NCBI RefSeq assembly: GCF_027922425.1
Contig: NZ_BSFQ01000001.1
Span: 428,966-492,965, forward strand
Direction: 5' to 3'
From: Pseudonocardia halophobica
GTDB taxonomy: Bacteria > Actinomycetota > Actinomycetes > Mycobacteriales > Pseudonocardiaceae
DNA length: 64,000 bases
Shown here: positions 43,215 through 51,901 of the stretch, one piece after another
How positions within the stretch are numbered: position 1 is the stretch's first letter
Layout: each line of letters begins with the position of its first letter
The notes under the pieces: model-generated
The model's input: the letters and a program-made list of their open reading frames with translations, nothing else
Database searches by the model: none
What the model was told of the DNA's origin: nothing
Program-made: the position numbers and the translations under genes

Positions 43215-44383
43215 TCGTGCTTCCGCAGATCTCTCCGACGCCGCTGAGCGTCTTCTTCCCCCGCCCCGACAGCATCCCGCCGCCGTTGACAGTGGCACGG
43301 GTGTTCGGTAGCTGGACCGTCGATCCTTGGGTACTCGTCCCGCTCCTGGCGGCGGGAGTGGCCTACGTCGCCGGCGTCCGGGCTCTGAAGCGCAAGGGTA
43401 TCGAGTGGCGTCGGGGGCGCACCGTGCTCTGGTTCGTCGGGCTGGGCACCATCGCGCTGTCCACCGGTTCGGTCGTGGGCGTCTACGACAACGCGTTGTT
43501 CAGCATGAGCGCGGTGCAGCACATGATGCTGCAGATGATCGCGCCGGCCCCGCTCGGTCTCGCCGCTCCCGTCACCCTGGCCCTGCGCGCGATGTCCGGC
43601 CGCCCGCGCAAGATCCTCCTCGGGGTCGTGCACAGCCGTTACGTCCGGGTCGTGAGCCACCCGCTGGTGGCGTACCTCTTCTTCGTGATCAGCCCGTTCG
43701 TGCTGATCTACAGCCCGCTCTTCCAGCTCAGCATCACCAACGACTGGGTGCACGAGCTCGTCCACCTGCACTTCGTGCTCGTCGGCGCCTTGTTGTACTG
43801 GCCCCTTCTGGGCGTTGATCCGTTGCCGAACCCGATGCCGTGGGTGATGCGGCTGCTCCTGGTCATCGGGCTCGGGCCGGCCCACATCGTTCTCGGTATT
43901 CCGATCATGCTGCGGGACAGTTTGATCGCATCGGACTACTTCACCCGGGTCGCCGCTGCATGGGGAACCGACGCGCTGGCCGATCAGAAGGTCGGCGGCG
44001 GGCTGCTGTGGATCTTCGGAGACGTCGTCGTGTTGTTCCTGCTCGCCGGGATGTTCGTGCAGTGGAACCGCAGCGAGAAGCGCGAGCAGCGCCGCGTCGA
44101 CCGGCACCTCGATCGCCGCTACGGCGCTGCCGCCACAACGACGCCGTGGTGGCTGACCGACGACCCGCGAGCCCCGCGCAGCATGCCGAACTTCGTCGAG
44201 GACACCACCCCCGGCCCGCCAACCGCCGACACGACGGTCGCCGACTCCGGAGCGTCCGGGCCTGCGGCGGGCGAAGCCGCGCGACCGCAGAGCTCACCCG
44301 CAGCTCCCGCGTCCTCCGAGCTCCTCGACCAGTCCCTGACTTCAAGTACGCCGTCGATCTCACCCGAGGAGCACCACTCATGA
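43211..44383 (+). CDS. ctaG: Cytochrome c oxidase assembly factor (CtaG family)
   Basis: A 390-residue protein with seven membrane helices in the first about 285 residues and family motifs FSMSAVQHMMLQMIAPAPLGL and DWVHELVHLHFVLVGALLYWP, whose His residues would bind copper. A polar Pro/Ala-rich tail of about 100 residues follows. It probably delivers copper to heme-copper oxidase. It is second in an operon that ends with copC, with 4-base overlaps. Confidence 0.85.
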   Translation: MIVLPQISPTPLSVFFPRPDSIPPPLTVARVFGSWTVDPWVLVPLLAAGVAYVAGVRALKRKGIEWRRGRTVLWFVGLGTIALSTGSVVGVYDNALFSMSAVQHMMLQMIAPAPLGLAAPVTLALRAMSGRPRKILLGVVHSRYVRVVSHPLVAYLFFVISPFVLIYSPLFQLSITNDWVHELVHLHFVLVGALLYWPLLGVDPLPNPMPWVMRLLLVIGLGPAHIVLGIPIMLRDSLIASDYFTRVAAAWGTDALADQKVGGGLLWIFGDVVVLFLLAGMFVQWNRSEKREQRRVDRHLDRRYGAAATTTPWWLTDDPRAPRSMPNFVEDTTPGPPTADTTVADSGASGPAAGEAARPQSSPAAPASSELLDQSLTSSTPSISPEEHHS

Positions 44384-44994
44384 ACGCGTCGCGGAAGGAA
44401 GCGGGTCGCCGCCGCCTGATGCCGAATCCCACACTTCGTACGCTTGCGGCGATAGCCACAGCGTGCCTGCTCAGCCTGATGGCCATGATCGTCGGGGCCA
44501 CACCCGCCTTGGCCCATGAGGAGCTCGTGGGCGCCAACCCCGCAGACGGCGCCACTCTCGCGCAACCCCCGGCAAGCATCCAGCTCGAGTTCAGCGCCGA
44601 ACTCGACCCGGCCTTCGTCGCGACCACCGTCACGGGGCAGGACGGCGGCCGTTGGGACGCCGGCCCGCCACAGGTCGACGGGCGCGTCGTCACTGTTCCG
44701 GCGCAGACGGCCGTACCGGCCGGCAGCTACACCGTCGGCTACCGGGTGACCTCCAACGACGGTCACCCCATCTCGGGCGGCGTCACCTACCGCGTCACCA
44801 CCGACAACTCGCCCACCTCGACCGCGGCCACCCCCGCGGCACCCACCTCTGCACCAGCATCAGATGTGCCGCCCTCGTCGGCCGAACCGGAGGCGAGCGG
44901 TGCGGCCGCCATGCCGATCTGGCCTTGGCTCATCGCCGCCCTGGCTGTTGTCGCGATCGTCGCCACCGTCGTCATTCGCAGGCTGGGCCGCTGA
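44380..44994 (+). CDS. copC: Copper-resistance protein CopC with a membrane anchor
   Basis: A 204-residue periplasmic-type copper-binding protein. The signal peptide ends TPALA, so the mature N-terminus begins with His46, a copper ligand in CopC; the fold has HEELVGANPADGATLAQPPASIQLEF and SNDGHPISGGVTYRV. A Thr/Ala/Pro linker leads to a C-terminal helix (WPWLIAALAVVAIVATVVI), so the protein stays attached to the membrane, usual in actinobacteria. Translationally coupled to ctaG. Confidence 0.88.
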   Translation: MNASRKEAGRRRLMPNPTLRTLAAIATACLLSLMAMIVGATPALAHEELVGANPADGATLAQPPASIQLEFSAELDPAFVATTVTGQDGGRWDAGPPQVDGRVVTVPAQTAVPAGSYTVGYRVTSNDGHPISGGVTYRVTTDNSPTSTAATPAAPTSAPASDVPPSSAEPEASGAAAMPIWPWLIAALAVVAIVATVVIRRLGR

Positions 44995-45050
44995 GTCTCG
45001 TCTCTCCGCTGCCCGCGGCGGCTCGTGACCACAGTTCACCACGAGAGTGG

Positions 45051-45406
45051 CTCAGCGGGTTCCGCGACTACGACGACACCGCCGTCGCGCTGCTGCGGGT
45101 GGTGAAGTCGGCGCAGCGGCTCGGGTTCACCCTCGACGAGGTCGCCGAGCTCCTCGACACCGGCCGTCGTCGTCATCCCACACCGGGGACCTGCAGGCCC
45201 GAGCCCGGGAGAAGCTGGCCGAGGTGCAGGACCGCATCAACGACCTCCTGCTGATCCGGGACGGGCTGCAGCAGGTCATCGATGCCCGCTGCGACAGCCT
45301 TACCCACTGCACTTGCCAGGACTGCCCGCTACCCTTCGTCGAACTTTCCGAGTTGACGCGCACCGCCACGGGCACGACCGCGGGCTTCGTCGGGGGCTCG
45401 CGGTGA
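45051..45406 (+). pseudogene. Remnant MerR-family regulator (N-terminal HTH lost, frameshifted)
   Basis: From 45057 one frame encodes FRDYDDTAVALLRVVKSAQ and RLGFTLDEVAELLD, the middle of a MerR-type activator; at about 45175 the frame changes and continues AREKLAEVQDRINDLLLIRDG and a metal-binding end CDSLTHCTCQDCPLP. The HTH domain is missing upstream. The Cys-rich end resembles mercury- or other soft-metal-sensing MerR proteins. Confidence 0.65.
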
Positions 45407-45794
45407 GCGTGGATGGCGGGACGGACCCGGGGCCGCCGAGGCGGAGCAAGGTCCTCGCCGGCATTGCCGCCCTGGCTTGCGCGGGTTGTTGCGCGGTGCC
45501 GTTGCTGGTGCCTTTCGGGCTGCTCACCATGGGAGGGGTGGCTGCGGCGACGACCGGCCGGTCGTCGCCGCCGGGATGCTGTTCGCCCTCGCTGCTGGTC
45601 TCTGGCTGATGCACCTCCGCAGGCGCGGTGTCCGCTGCGGCCCGGCCCTGAGCTGCGGGGGAGGCGCCTGCTCGTGCTCGACGCCAGCGGCACGTCCTCG
45701 CGGTGGCGAGGGGGAGCGGACTCGACGGGCGGCGCTGCCTGAGGAAACGTCGATGAGCGCCACTCGTGTGCGACAAGGAAGCAGGAGCTGTTGA
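45403..45794 (+). pseudogene. Frameshifted mercury-transport-like (MerT-type) membrane protein
   Basis: GTG 45403 overlaps the regulator stop. The first frame has AGIAALACAGCCAVPLLVPF with vicinal cysteines in the first helix, as in MerT-type mercury importers. At about 45560 the frame shifts; the next frame has VAAGMLFALAAGLWLMHLRR and a Cys-rich end CGPALSCGGGACSCS. The family call rests on two motifs only. Confidence 0.5.
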
Positions 45795-46263
45795 GCGACA
45801 CCGGGGGTTTCACCGCCGACAGCGTTCCGGACCCCAGTGTGGTGGCGTGGACGGAACGCCACCAGGTACCGATCTACCTCGGCGCCATCGCGGCCGGCCT
45901 CCTCGTCGGGCTCGCCGCCCGCGGCGCTGGCCCCGGCCTGGAAGTCGCGATCAACCCCGTCCTCGGCCTCCTGCTCTACGTGACCTTCCTCCAGGTCCCG
46001 GCCCGCGATCTGCTGCGATCCCTCCGCGCGCTGCTCGGCACCGGAGTCGCACGGCTTTCCGCCTCGGACCGCCCGACGGACGCGCAATCGTGTTCACCGG
46101 CGCGACCCGACCCGCAACTCCCTTGTCGTGCCCAGCTGCGCTCGCACTGCCGGACGCCTTCTCGGTCGCCTCGATCGTGATCGTCACGCAGACCCTGGTC
46201 GAAATCATCGGCATGGTCGTCTACGTGCGGCTCGTCCCACGCCTGCTCCCGGCGCACGACTGA
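45791..46263 (+). pseudogene. Internally deleted arsenite-efflux-like (ACR3/bile-acid-symporter type) gene
   Basis: It starts TTG 45791 with PIYLGAIAAGLLVGLAARG and VLGLLLYVTFLQVP, the first helices of an ACR3-type carrier. At about 46040-46080 the frame changes and the sequence jumps to the last helices (LALPDAFSVASIVIVTQTLVEIIGMVVYVRLVP). Most of the usual about 320 residues are missing, so it cannot work. Confidence 0.65.
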
Positions 46264-46348
46264 ACCCCGGCTGCCGTTAACCGGTGCATCCTGCTGTAGC
46301 GGCAACAATCACCGCACACACCCCGCCGCGAGCTCACCTCCGGCGCGG

Positions 46349-46993
46349 CTACGACTGAGCTTGCGAGCGCGCCGGAGGAGGCTGGAGCCGACCGAGCCCC
46401 GGCACGAAGCGACCCACCCTGGCCGCATACGCGCGGTAGGCCGCGCCGTGCGTGGCGAGGAGATATGGCTCCTCGACCTGTCGGACCTGGAGCTGTACCG
46501 CGATCATCATCGCGACTGCCGCGACCAGCCCCGGCCAGGCCGGCGCGATCGCCCACAGACCCCACAGCGCCGCAACCATCCCGGTGAAGATTGGATTGCG
46601 GGCCTGTGCGAACACCCCCGAGGTCACCAGCTCGGTGCGCTCGCTCGCCTCCACCCCGATCCGCCATGAGGCGCCCATGTGCGTCTGCGACACCACCACC
46701 AGGGCGAAGCCGGCCATCGCCACCGCAATCCCGGCCCCGTTCAGGAGCGGGTGTTCCACGGTCGGCGCCACCAGGCCGATCAGTACTGTCAACGGGGAGG
46801 CCAGACCGCCTACCAGGGCCACGCCGAAGAGCAGCTGACTCCACCACGCGGCTTCTCCGGGGCGCGCCTGCGGTCGGCGGAGACCGCTGTCGCCCGTGGC
46901 CCGGCGATGGACCACTGTCCGCAGCCCGAACGCCACGACCACGCCAACCCCGTACAGCGCCAACGACAGCCCTGCCATCGCCACCTCGATCAC
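46349..46993 (-). CDS. Isoprenylcysteine-carboxylmethyltransferase-like membrane protein
   Basis: A 214-residue protein with four to five helices. The C-terminal part has the ICMT/PEMT-type pattern RNPIFTGM and QVEEPYLLATHGAAYRAYAARVGRFVP, which holds the methyl-donor site in the family; substrates of the bacterial members are unknown. GTG 46993 is preferred (GGACAG upstream); TTG 47020 and ATG 46978 are alternatives. It lies behind the shared operator-like box and so may be part of the metal response. Confidence 0.72.
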   Translation of the reverse strand: MIEVAMAGLSLALYGVGVVVAFGLRTVVHRRATGDSGLRRPQARPGEAAWWSQLLFGVALVGGLASPLTVLIGLVAPTVEHPLLNGAGIAVAMAGFALVVVSQTHMGASWRIGVEASERTELVTSGVFAQARNPIFTGMVAALWGLWAIAPAWPGLVAAVAMMIAVQLQVRQVEEPYLLATHGAAYRAYAARVGRFVPGLGRLQPPPARSQAQS

Positions 46994-47020
46994 CCCAGTC
47001 TGTCCGGACGTGCCGGACAA

Positions 47021-47049
47021 ACATATAGTCGCATGCGCATCTATGCAAT
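47021..47049 (-). promoter_or_regulatory. Shared operator-like box, copy B
   Basis: Aligned without gaps to boxes A and C. It reads (plus strand) ACATATAGTC-GCATGCGCAT-CTATGCAAT and contains an imperfect dyad around GCATGC. It lies 28 bases upstream of the methyltransferase-like start. Confidence 0.6.
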
Positions 47050-47504
47050 AGATGTGGAACTCTGGTCCTGGCTCAAGTGGGAAGCTGAGGGCGCACTACC
47101 CCCGTGCGGTCACGCGCAGGGCCAGATTCGCTCAGGCAGGATCGCCACCGGCTGTGCCGCCGCTTCCACCCAGCCGGGCACACTGACCGTCAGCGGCATC
47201 CGTCGTTCGAGCAGCCGCGGCGGGCGCCCCACCTCTCGATGAGGGGGTGTGGACGTGCCGTCCGGCGCGTCGATCAGGACGACTATCGGCCCACCTGCTC
47301 CTGGCAAGCGTCCACGACCTGCTCCTGGCCGCGGTCTCAGGTCGTTGAATCACGCCTCGACGCCGGCGAGCTCGAGGTGGATGCTGCAGCCGACCGAGTC
47401 CCGCGTCCGGATCTCCTCCGGCCTGAGTACGGCGTACGCCGCCGGGCGCTTTGTCTCGCTATCGCTTCCCGCCAAGGCGCGGGGTAGTAGGTCGCGACAG
47501 CCGA
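47050..47504. other. Gap without a supported gene
   Basis: No frame in these 455 bases looks like a protein on either strand; short frames at 47110-47307 (minus) and 47249-47731 (plus) lack family features or ribosome sites. It contains only the tail of the box B region. Confidence 0.5.
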
Positions 47505-48476
47505 TCAAGTCGACGGTCGGGGTTGGTTCGAGGCGGTGTGAACCGGGCCGTGCGCGTCTGCGCAGTGTTCGGCGTCGCGGCTGTGATCGGCGTGGTGATC
47601 AACCTGCAGCGTGGTGTGCTCAAGGTGGTGCCGCTTGCGCAGGACCTGTTCGACGGCACTCTGGACCTCATGGCAGTCCGCTGTCGTGTCGACTAAGACG
47701 TGTGCCGACAGTGCGGGCTGACCAGAGGTGATCTCCCAGACGTGTAGGTCGTGGACCTCTGACACGCCGGGGACGGCGGCCAGTTCTGCGCCCAGGGCGT
47801 CGGGATCCATGCCTCGTGGAGCGGCCTCGAGGAAGATGCGGCCGGCCTCACGTACCAGGCCCCAGCCCGCCTTGGCCATGAGGGCCGCCACGACCAGCGC
47901 GGCGATGGCGTCGGCGCGTTCGAAGCCAGTCAGGATCACGACCAGGCCGGCCACGGCGGTGGCGATGAATGCGAACAGGTCGTTGAGGATGTGCTGGAAG
48001 GCGCCCTCGACGTTGAGGCTGGTCCGGTTCGCTCGGCTGATACACCAGCTCGCAGCGATGTTCACCACGATCCCCACCAAGGCGGTCACCAGTACCAGGG
48101 CGCCCGCGACCGCGGGCGGGGAGATCAACCGGTCGATGCCTTCGTAGATGAACCAGACCGACAGCAGCAACAGGGTGATCCCGTTGGCCTGGGCGGAGAG
48201 GATCTCGGCGCGGCGTAAACCGTATGTGTAGCGGCCGCGTGCCGGTCGCTGAGCGAGCCGAATGGCGACCAGGGCGAGGACGAGCGAGGCCGCGTCGGTG
48301 AGCATGTGCGCCGAGTCCGAGATCAACGCCAAGGACCCGGCGATCAGGCCGACGACGAACTCGCCCACCATGAACACCACGATCAGCCCCAGGGCGATGC
48401 TCAACCACCGCCGATCCGCCTCCGCGGACACCCCGTGCCCGTGCCCGTGGCCGTGGCCGTCAGTGCCTGTGCTCAT
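47505..48476 (-). CDS. Cation diffusion facilitator (second CzcD-like metal efflux protein)
   Basis: A 323-residue CDF antiporter. N-terminal HGHGHGHG metal-sensing stretch, helix 2 ligands in LISDSAHMLTD, helix 5 ligands HILNDLFAF, the C-terminal domain with EVHDLHVWEITSG, and a His-rich end (HHLEHTT, HHADHSRDAEHCADAH) longer than in the first copy. The two CDFs differ clearly in sequence, so they are not a recent duplication. The ATG 48476 lies 8 bases from operator-like box C. Confidence 0.9.
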   Translation of the reverse strand: MSTGTDGHGHGHGHGVSAEADRRWLSIALGLIVVFMVGEFVVGLIAGSLALISDSAHMLTDAASLVLALVAIRLAQRPARGRYTYGLRRAEILSAQANGITLLLLSVWFIYEGIDRLISPPAVAGALVLVTALVGIVVNIAASWCISRANRTSLNVEGAFQHILNDLFAFIATAVAGLVVILTGFERADAIAALVVAALMAKAGWGLVREAGRIFLEAAPRGMDPDALGAELAAVPGVSEVHDLHVWEITSGQPALSAHVLVDTTADCHEVQSAVEQVLRKRHHLEHTTLQVDHHADHSRDAEHCADAHGPVHTASNQPRPST

Positions 48477-48484
48477 AGGTAGCA

Positions 48485-48513
48485 ATCTATAGTCACATGC
48501 GCATACGTGCCAG
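48485..48513 (-). promoter_or_regulatory. Shared operator-like box, copy C
   Basis: Aligned without gaps to copies A and B; core ATAGTC-ACATGCGCAT-ACGTGC. It ends 8 bases before the second CDF start, the same spacing as copy A. Confidence 0.6.
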
Positions 48514-48824
48514 CGCGGTGAGTCGCCGCACAACCGCATGGTGCAAACGTTGACCCGACGGTCAGACCTGCCAGGCCACGGGAGAACGCCTCAGCCCTGG
48601 CCGAGTACCTGTCACCGATGTCGACAAGGCTGCCACCTACCCGTCCCCAGATTTTGCCGTTATCTAACCGACCTCGCTGGTCAGATGCGGCGCAGGTCCG
48701 TGATGCTGTGGAAGTGTCTGGAAAGTACTTTATTGCTCCTTCTGTCGCCTCCCCGAGCATCGGGCCCCTGGGTTGCCCCAGGCCCGCGGTGCCTCAGCGC
48801 TCAGCATGAGTTGAGGTCGTCGCT
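48514..48824. other. Gap without a supported gene
   Basis: About 310 bases between the divergent CDF and response-regulator genes. GC content is lower in 48640-48760. No protein-like frame or clear promoter was identified. Confidence 0.5.
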
Positions 48825-49538
48825 ATGGTTGATCGGACCGATGAGGACGACGCAGGACATCCCCGCATCCTGCTCGTCGAGGACGATCCAGGCCTGGGGG
48901 AGAGCCTCGTCGAGAGCCTGTCCCAGCAGGGCCATCAAGTCTCCTGGGTCCGTACTGGCGGCGAAGCGCTCGAGACCGACGTGCAGACCGACCTGGTCCT
49001 GCTCGACCTCGGCCTCCCGGACATGGACGGGATCAGGGTCTGTCGGATACTGCGCGCTCGGTCAACTAAGGCCGTCGTCGTGATCCTGACCGCCCGCGGC
49101 GCCGAGATGGACGTCGTCGTCGGTCTCGACGCCGGCGCGGACGACTACCTGATCAAGCCCGTGCACCGCGAGGAGCTGCTTGCGCGCGTACGTGCTCACT
49201 TGAGACGGGCTGGGCCGAGTGACGAGTCACTGCGACTCGGTGATCTCGAGCTGGATCTGCAGCTGCGACGCGTCCTTGTGAGGGGGCACGAGCTCCACAC
49301 GCGGCCCAAGGAATTCGACCTGTTGGAGCGGTTCACACGTGAGCCCGGGAAAGCGCTGAGCCGACAGACGCTGATGGCCGATGTGTGGAACGACCCGTGG
49401 GGCGGGTCCAGCAAGACGCTTGATGTTCACGTTGCGTCGCTGCGGAAGCTGCTGTCGACACCGCCGAACGTGACGCGGCTACCACGCATCCGGACGCTGC
49501 GCGGGCACGGCTATCGACTCGAACCCCCGAAGCCTTAA
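48825..49538 (+). CDS. OmpR-family response regulator (orphan)
   Basis: A 237-residue two-component regulator. Receiver domain: acidic pair in LLVEDDPG, phosphorylation Asp61 (LVLLDLGLPDMDG), Thr in VILTARG and Lys111 (YLIKPV). DNA-binding winged helix from about 140: VRGHELHTRPKEFDLLE, LMADVWNDPWGGSSKTLDVHV and RGHGYRLEPP. No sensor kinase gene is adjacent on either side, so the partner is elsewhere. Confidence 0.9.
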   Translation: MVDRTDEDDAGHPRILLVEDDPGLGESLVESLSQQGHQVSWVRTGGEALETDVQTDLVLLDLGLPDMDGIRVCRILRARSTKAVVVILTARGAEMDVVVGLDAGADDYLIKPVHREELLARVRAHLRRAGPSDESLRLGDLELDLQLRRVLVRGHELHTRPKEFDLLERFTREPGKALSRQTLMADVWNDPWGGSSKTLDVHVASLRKLLSTPPNVTRLPRIRTLRGHGYRLEPPKP

Positions 49539-49676
49539 CTGTGCACACCTCCTCCAGCGTGTCAGGGGGTTTGCCGAGGTCATAGGCGCATCGCCCGGCC
49601 CGTCCAGGCCCCTGCTCACGGAAGAGCCTTCGCTTGCGGGCGCTCCCACGCTGCTCGCCGGAGATCCGATGTTGGT

Positions 49677-51323
49677 CTATTCCTGCGCGGACGACGGGGG
49701 CGCGGCGAGGTCCCAGACCGCGCAGCCATCCCGCGCGATGCTTCGCTCCAGGCGGGCGTTGTCGGCCAGCCAGGCTGCCAGCGGTCCGCCCAGCGGGACG
49801 AGCTGCGGCTCGCCCACGACCAGGAAGCGGGCGCCGGCGTCGCGCAGGCGTGCGACCTCCTCGGGGGTGTGCCGGTCCGCGGGCAGGCTCCAGCCCGTGC
49901 GGTCGGCCAGGAAGAACACGACCGGCTCCTGGTAGTTGTTCGTGACCCCGTCCTCGACGGTGCTGCTGGTCGTGCTGACCAGGGCCAGGTCGGTCGGTGT
50001 GGAGACAGCGTCGAGGGCGATTGCGCAGGCGCCGAACACCCCGGCCCGGTCGCGCAGCGACTGGGCCAACACGTTGACGGCCTGCGCGCCCAGGAGGACG
50101 GCCACCGCCACGCCGACGGCGATGACGCGCGTGCGGGTCACTGCGATGCGGGCCTGGCTCAGGGCAGCCGCGATTCCGCTGCCGGTCGCGATCGCGGCGT
50201 AGGGGAGCGAGTAGACGTGGTACTGAATCCCCAGGTCGGTGCTGGTGTAGCGGCCTGCCGCGAAGTAGTACACGGCCAACGCGACCGCACCGGCTCCCAG
50301 CAGCGACAGCGCCAAGAAGCTCGATGACGGGGCGCCCGAGCGGCGGCGCCAGAGCCACACCGCGCCGAGCACCGCGAACGGGAGGCCGACTAGGCCGTAG
50401 ATGAAGATCGTCTCGGTGCGGAGGTTGCCCAGGTAGAAGCCCGGGCTCAGCCACAGCGACAGGCTGCCCCACTTGCTGTCGCCGCCGGAGATCACACCAA
50501 AGGTGTTGCCGTAGGTGGCGTAGAGCCCCGCGGCATGGCGCAGCCACAGCGCCGGGGCCACGAGCGCCGCGACTCCAGCGACGTACAACGACGGGCGACG
50601 CAGCCGCTCCCGGGCCGCGAACACCACCCACAGCCCGACGACCAGCCCGACGTGCAGCGAGGTCGGTTTGACCAAGGCCGCCGCCGAGGTGGCCGCCGCG
50701 GCCCACCCGAGAAGGGCCGGTCGGTCCTCCTGCAGCCAGCGACAGAACCCGAGCAGCGCGAGCAGGTAGAACGCCAGCACCGTGGCCTCGGGCATGAACG
50801 CGGTACCCCAGCGCATGAACGCCGGAGACAGGAAGAACGCCGCCAGCGCCCACCGGGCCGCGGTCGCGGGTAGCAGCCGCCGCACCAAGCCCCAGAACGC
50901 GGCCGCCGCGACCAGCATGAACGCTAACGAGATCAGCCGGCCGAGCGCGACGTGCTCGCCGACGACGAGGTAGGTCACGGCGGTCAGCCACGGCATGAGT
51001 GGGAACTCGGTCTCCACGTAGCCGGGCCCGGCGCCGCCCCAGTTGATCTGCGGGAAGAAGATGTTCATCCCGTTCGCGGCGAAGTTGCGGGCGATCGTCG
51101 CGGTGTCGGACTGGCGCCAGATGTCGCCTGGATAAGCCGTCATCGGAGCGAGGGCCCGCATCACCGAGAGCGCGACGACGACCGCGCCGATGGCCACGAC
51201 CCACCAGCTCAGGGGTACCAGGAGAGGGCGGACGTTAGGCGACTGCTCGAGTCTCGAGTCGAGTCGTTCAGTGGGCAGGTCGAGGTTCGACGTGCGTGAT
51301 GGGACACGGTGCGGGGAGGACAC
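49677..51323 (-). CDS. Polyprenyl-phosphate-dependent membrane glycosyltransferase (GT39/ArnT-like)
   Basis: A 548-residue protein with about 11-12 membrane helices and a C-terminal extracytoplasmic part. The first loop after helix 1 has the acidic AYPGDIWRQSDTATIARNF typical of the active-site loop of GT-C enzymes, followed by a second acidic site (YVETEFPLMPWL). The exact sugar and acceptor are unknown. GTG 51323 is the start; the gene stands alone. Confidence 0.75.
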   Translation of the reverse strand: MSSPHRVPSRTSNLDLPTERLDSRLEQSPNVRPLLVPLSWWVVAIGAVVVALSVMRALAPMTAYPGDIWRQSDTATIARNFAANGMNIFFPQINWGGAGPGYVETEFPLMPWLTAVTYLVVGEHVALGRLISLAFMLVAAAAFWGLVRRLLPATAARWALAAFFLSPAFMRWGTAFMPEATVLAFYLLALLGFCRWLQEDRPALLGWAAAATSAAALVKPTSLHVGLVVGLWVVFAARERLRRPSLYVAGVAALVAPALWLRHAAGLYATYGNTFGVISGGDSKWGSLSLWLSPGFYLGNLRTETIFIYGLVGLPFAVLGAVWLWRRRSGAPSSSFLALSLLGAGAVALAVYYFAAGRYTSTDLGIQYHVYSLPYAAIATGSGIAAALSQARIAVTRTRVIAVGVAVAVLLGAQAVNVLAQSLRDRAGVFGACAIALDAVSTPTDLALVSTTSSTVEDGVTNNYQEPVVFFLADRTGWSLPADRHTPEEVARLRDAGARFLVVGEPQLVPLGGPLAAWLADNARLERSIARDGCAVWDLAAPPSSAQE

Positions 51324-51475
51324 AGCTCAGTCACCTTGCCAAGCCAGAAGGCGGAGACGACGAACGTCTCCGGAAGGGGCAACCACAGCGGCAACCACAG
51401 CGGCAACCCGGCGTATGCCGGGGGCGCTGAGGGCGCCGAGGAGGGGTAGCGAGGTCGGGAGAGAGCGGAGGAGGC

Positions 51476-51901
51476 CTACGTCCGCATCACGCAGAGTTGA
51501 TACGGCGATGGTGTGGATGGCGGGACATCATGGATGGCCGCGTCCGAAGTCGGGCCAGCCGAGGCCGCAATGTCGGCGCTCAGCGACGAAGCCAATCCGA
51601 GAGCGTTGAGTGAGGGGCCGCGGTCAGGCACGACGGCATTCGCCGCCACGTCCAGGTGGTGAGGGTCGCAGCCTTCGGCTGGTTCGGCCCGCTGGAGCTC
51701 TGTCGATGCTCCGACCGGGCGGGCGGCTAGGCGGGGGCCATGCCTGCCTGCGATCATCTGCGCGGAAGGTGCGCAGCTGCCGGCAGCGCCGGTTGCCTGA
51801 GCGCCCTCTGCCCGGTTCGGGCTGCGGGTGTCAAGGTAACAGCACACCATCAGCAGACCACCGAGGGCGAGCGCCGCGGCCGCGAGCGCGAGCCCGCACA
51901 T
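51476..51901 (-). CDS. Small exported protein ending in LCVMRT (family A)
   Basis: About 141 residues with one N-terminal helix (LALAAAALALGGLLMVCC), a Cys/His-containing polar part (GSCAPS, CDPHHLD) and the C-terminus YQLCVMRT. The end aligns with TLLCVSRT and TELCVSRR of the proteins at 40440 and 35706. The start is uncertain: ATG 51901 or a GTG at 52000. The function is unknown. Confidence 0.45.
   Translation of the reverse strand: MCGLALAAAALALGGLLMVCCYLDTRSPNRAEGAQATGAAGSCAPSAQMIAGRHGPRLAARPVGASTELQRAEPAEGCDPHHLDVAANAVVPDRGPSLNALGLASSLSADIAASAGPTSDAAIHDVPPSTPSPYQLCVMRT

Noticed and set aside
45051..46263. Functional mercury-resistance operon
   Set aside because: Every member is truncated or frameshifted, and no mercuric reductase gene is present.
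47110..47307. A small reverse-strand gene
   Set aside because: No ribosome site, no recognisable motif, and a composition like that of other shadow frames.
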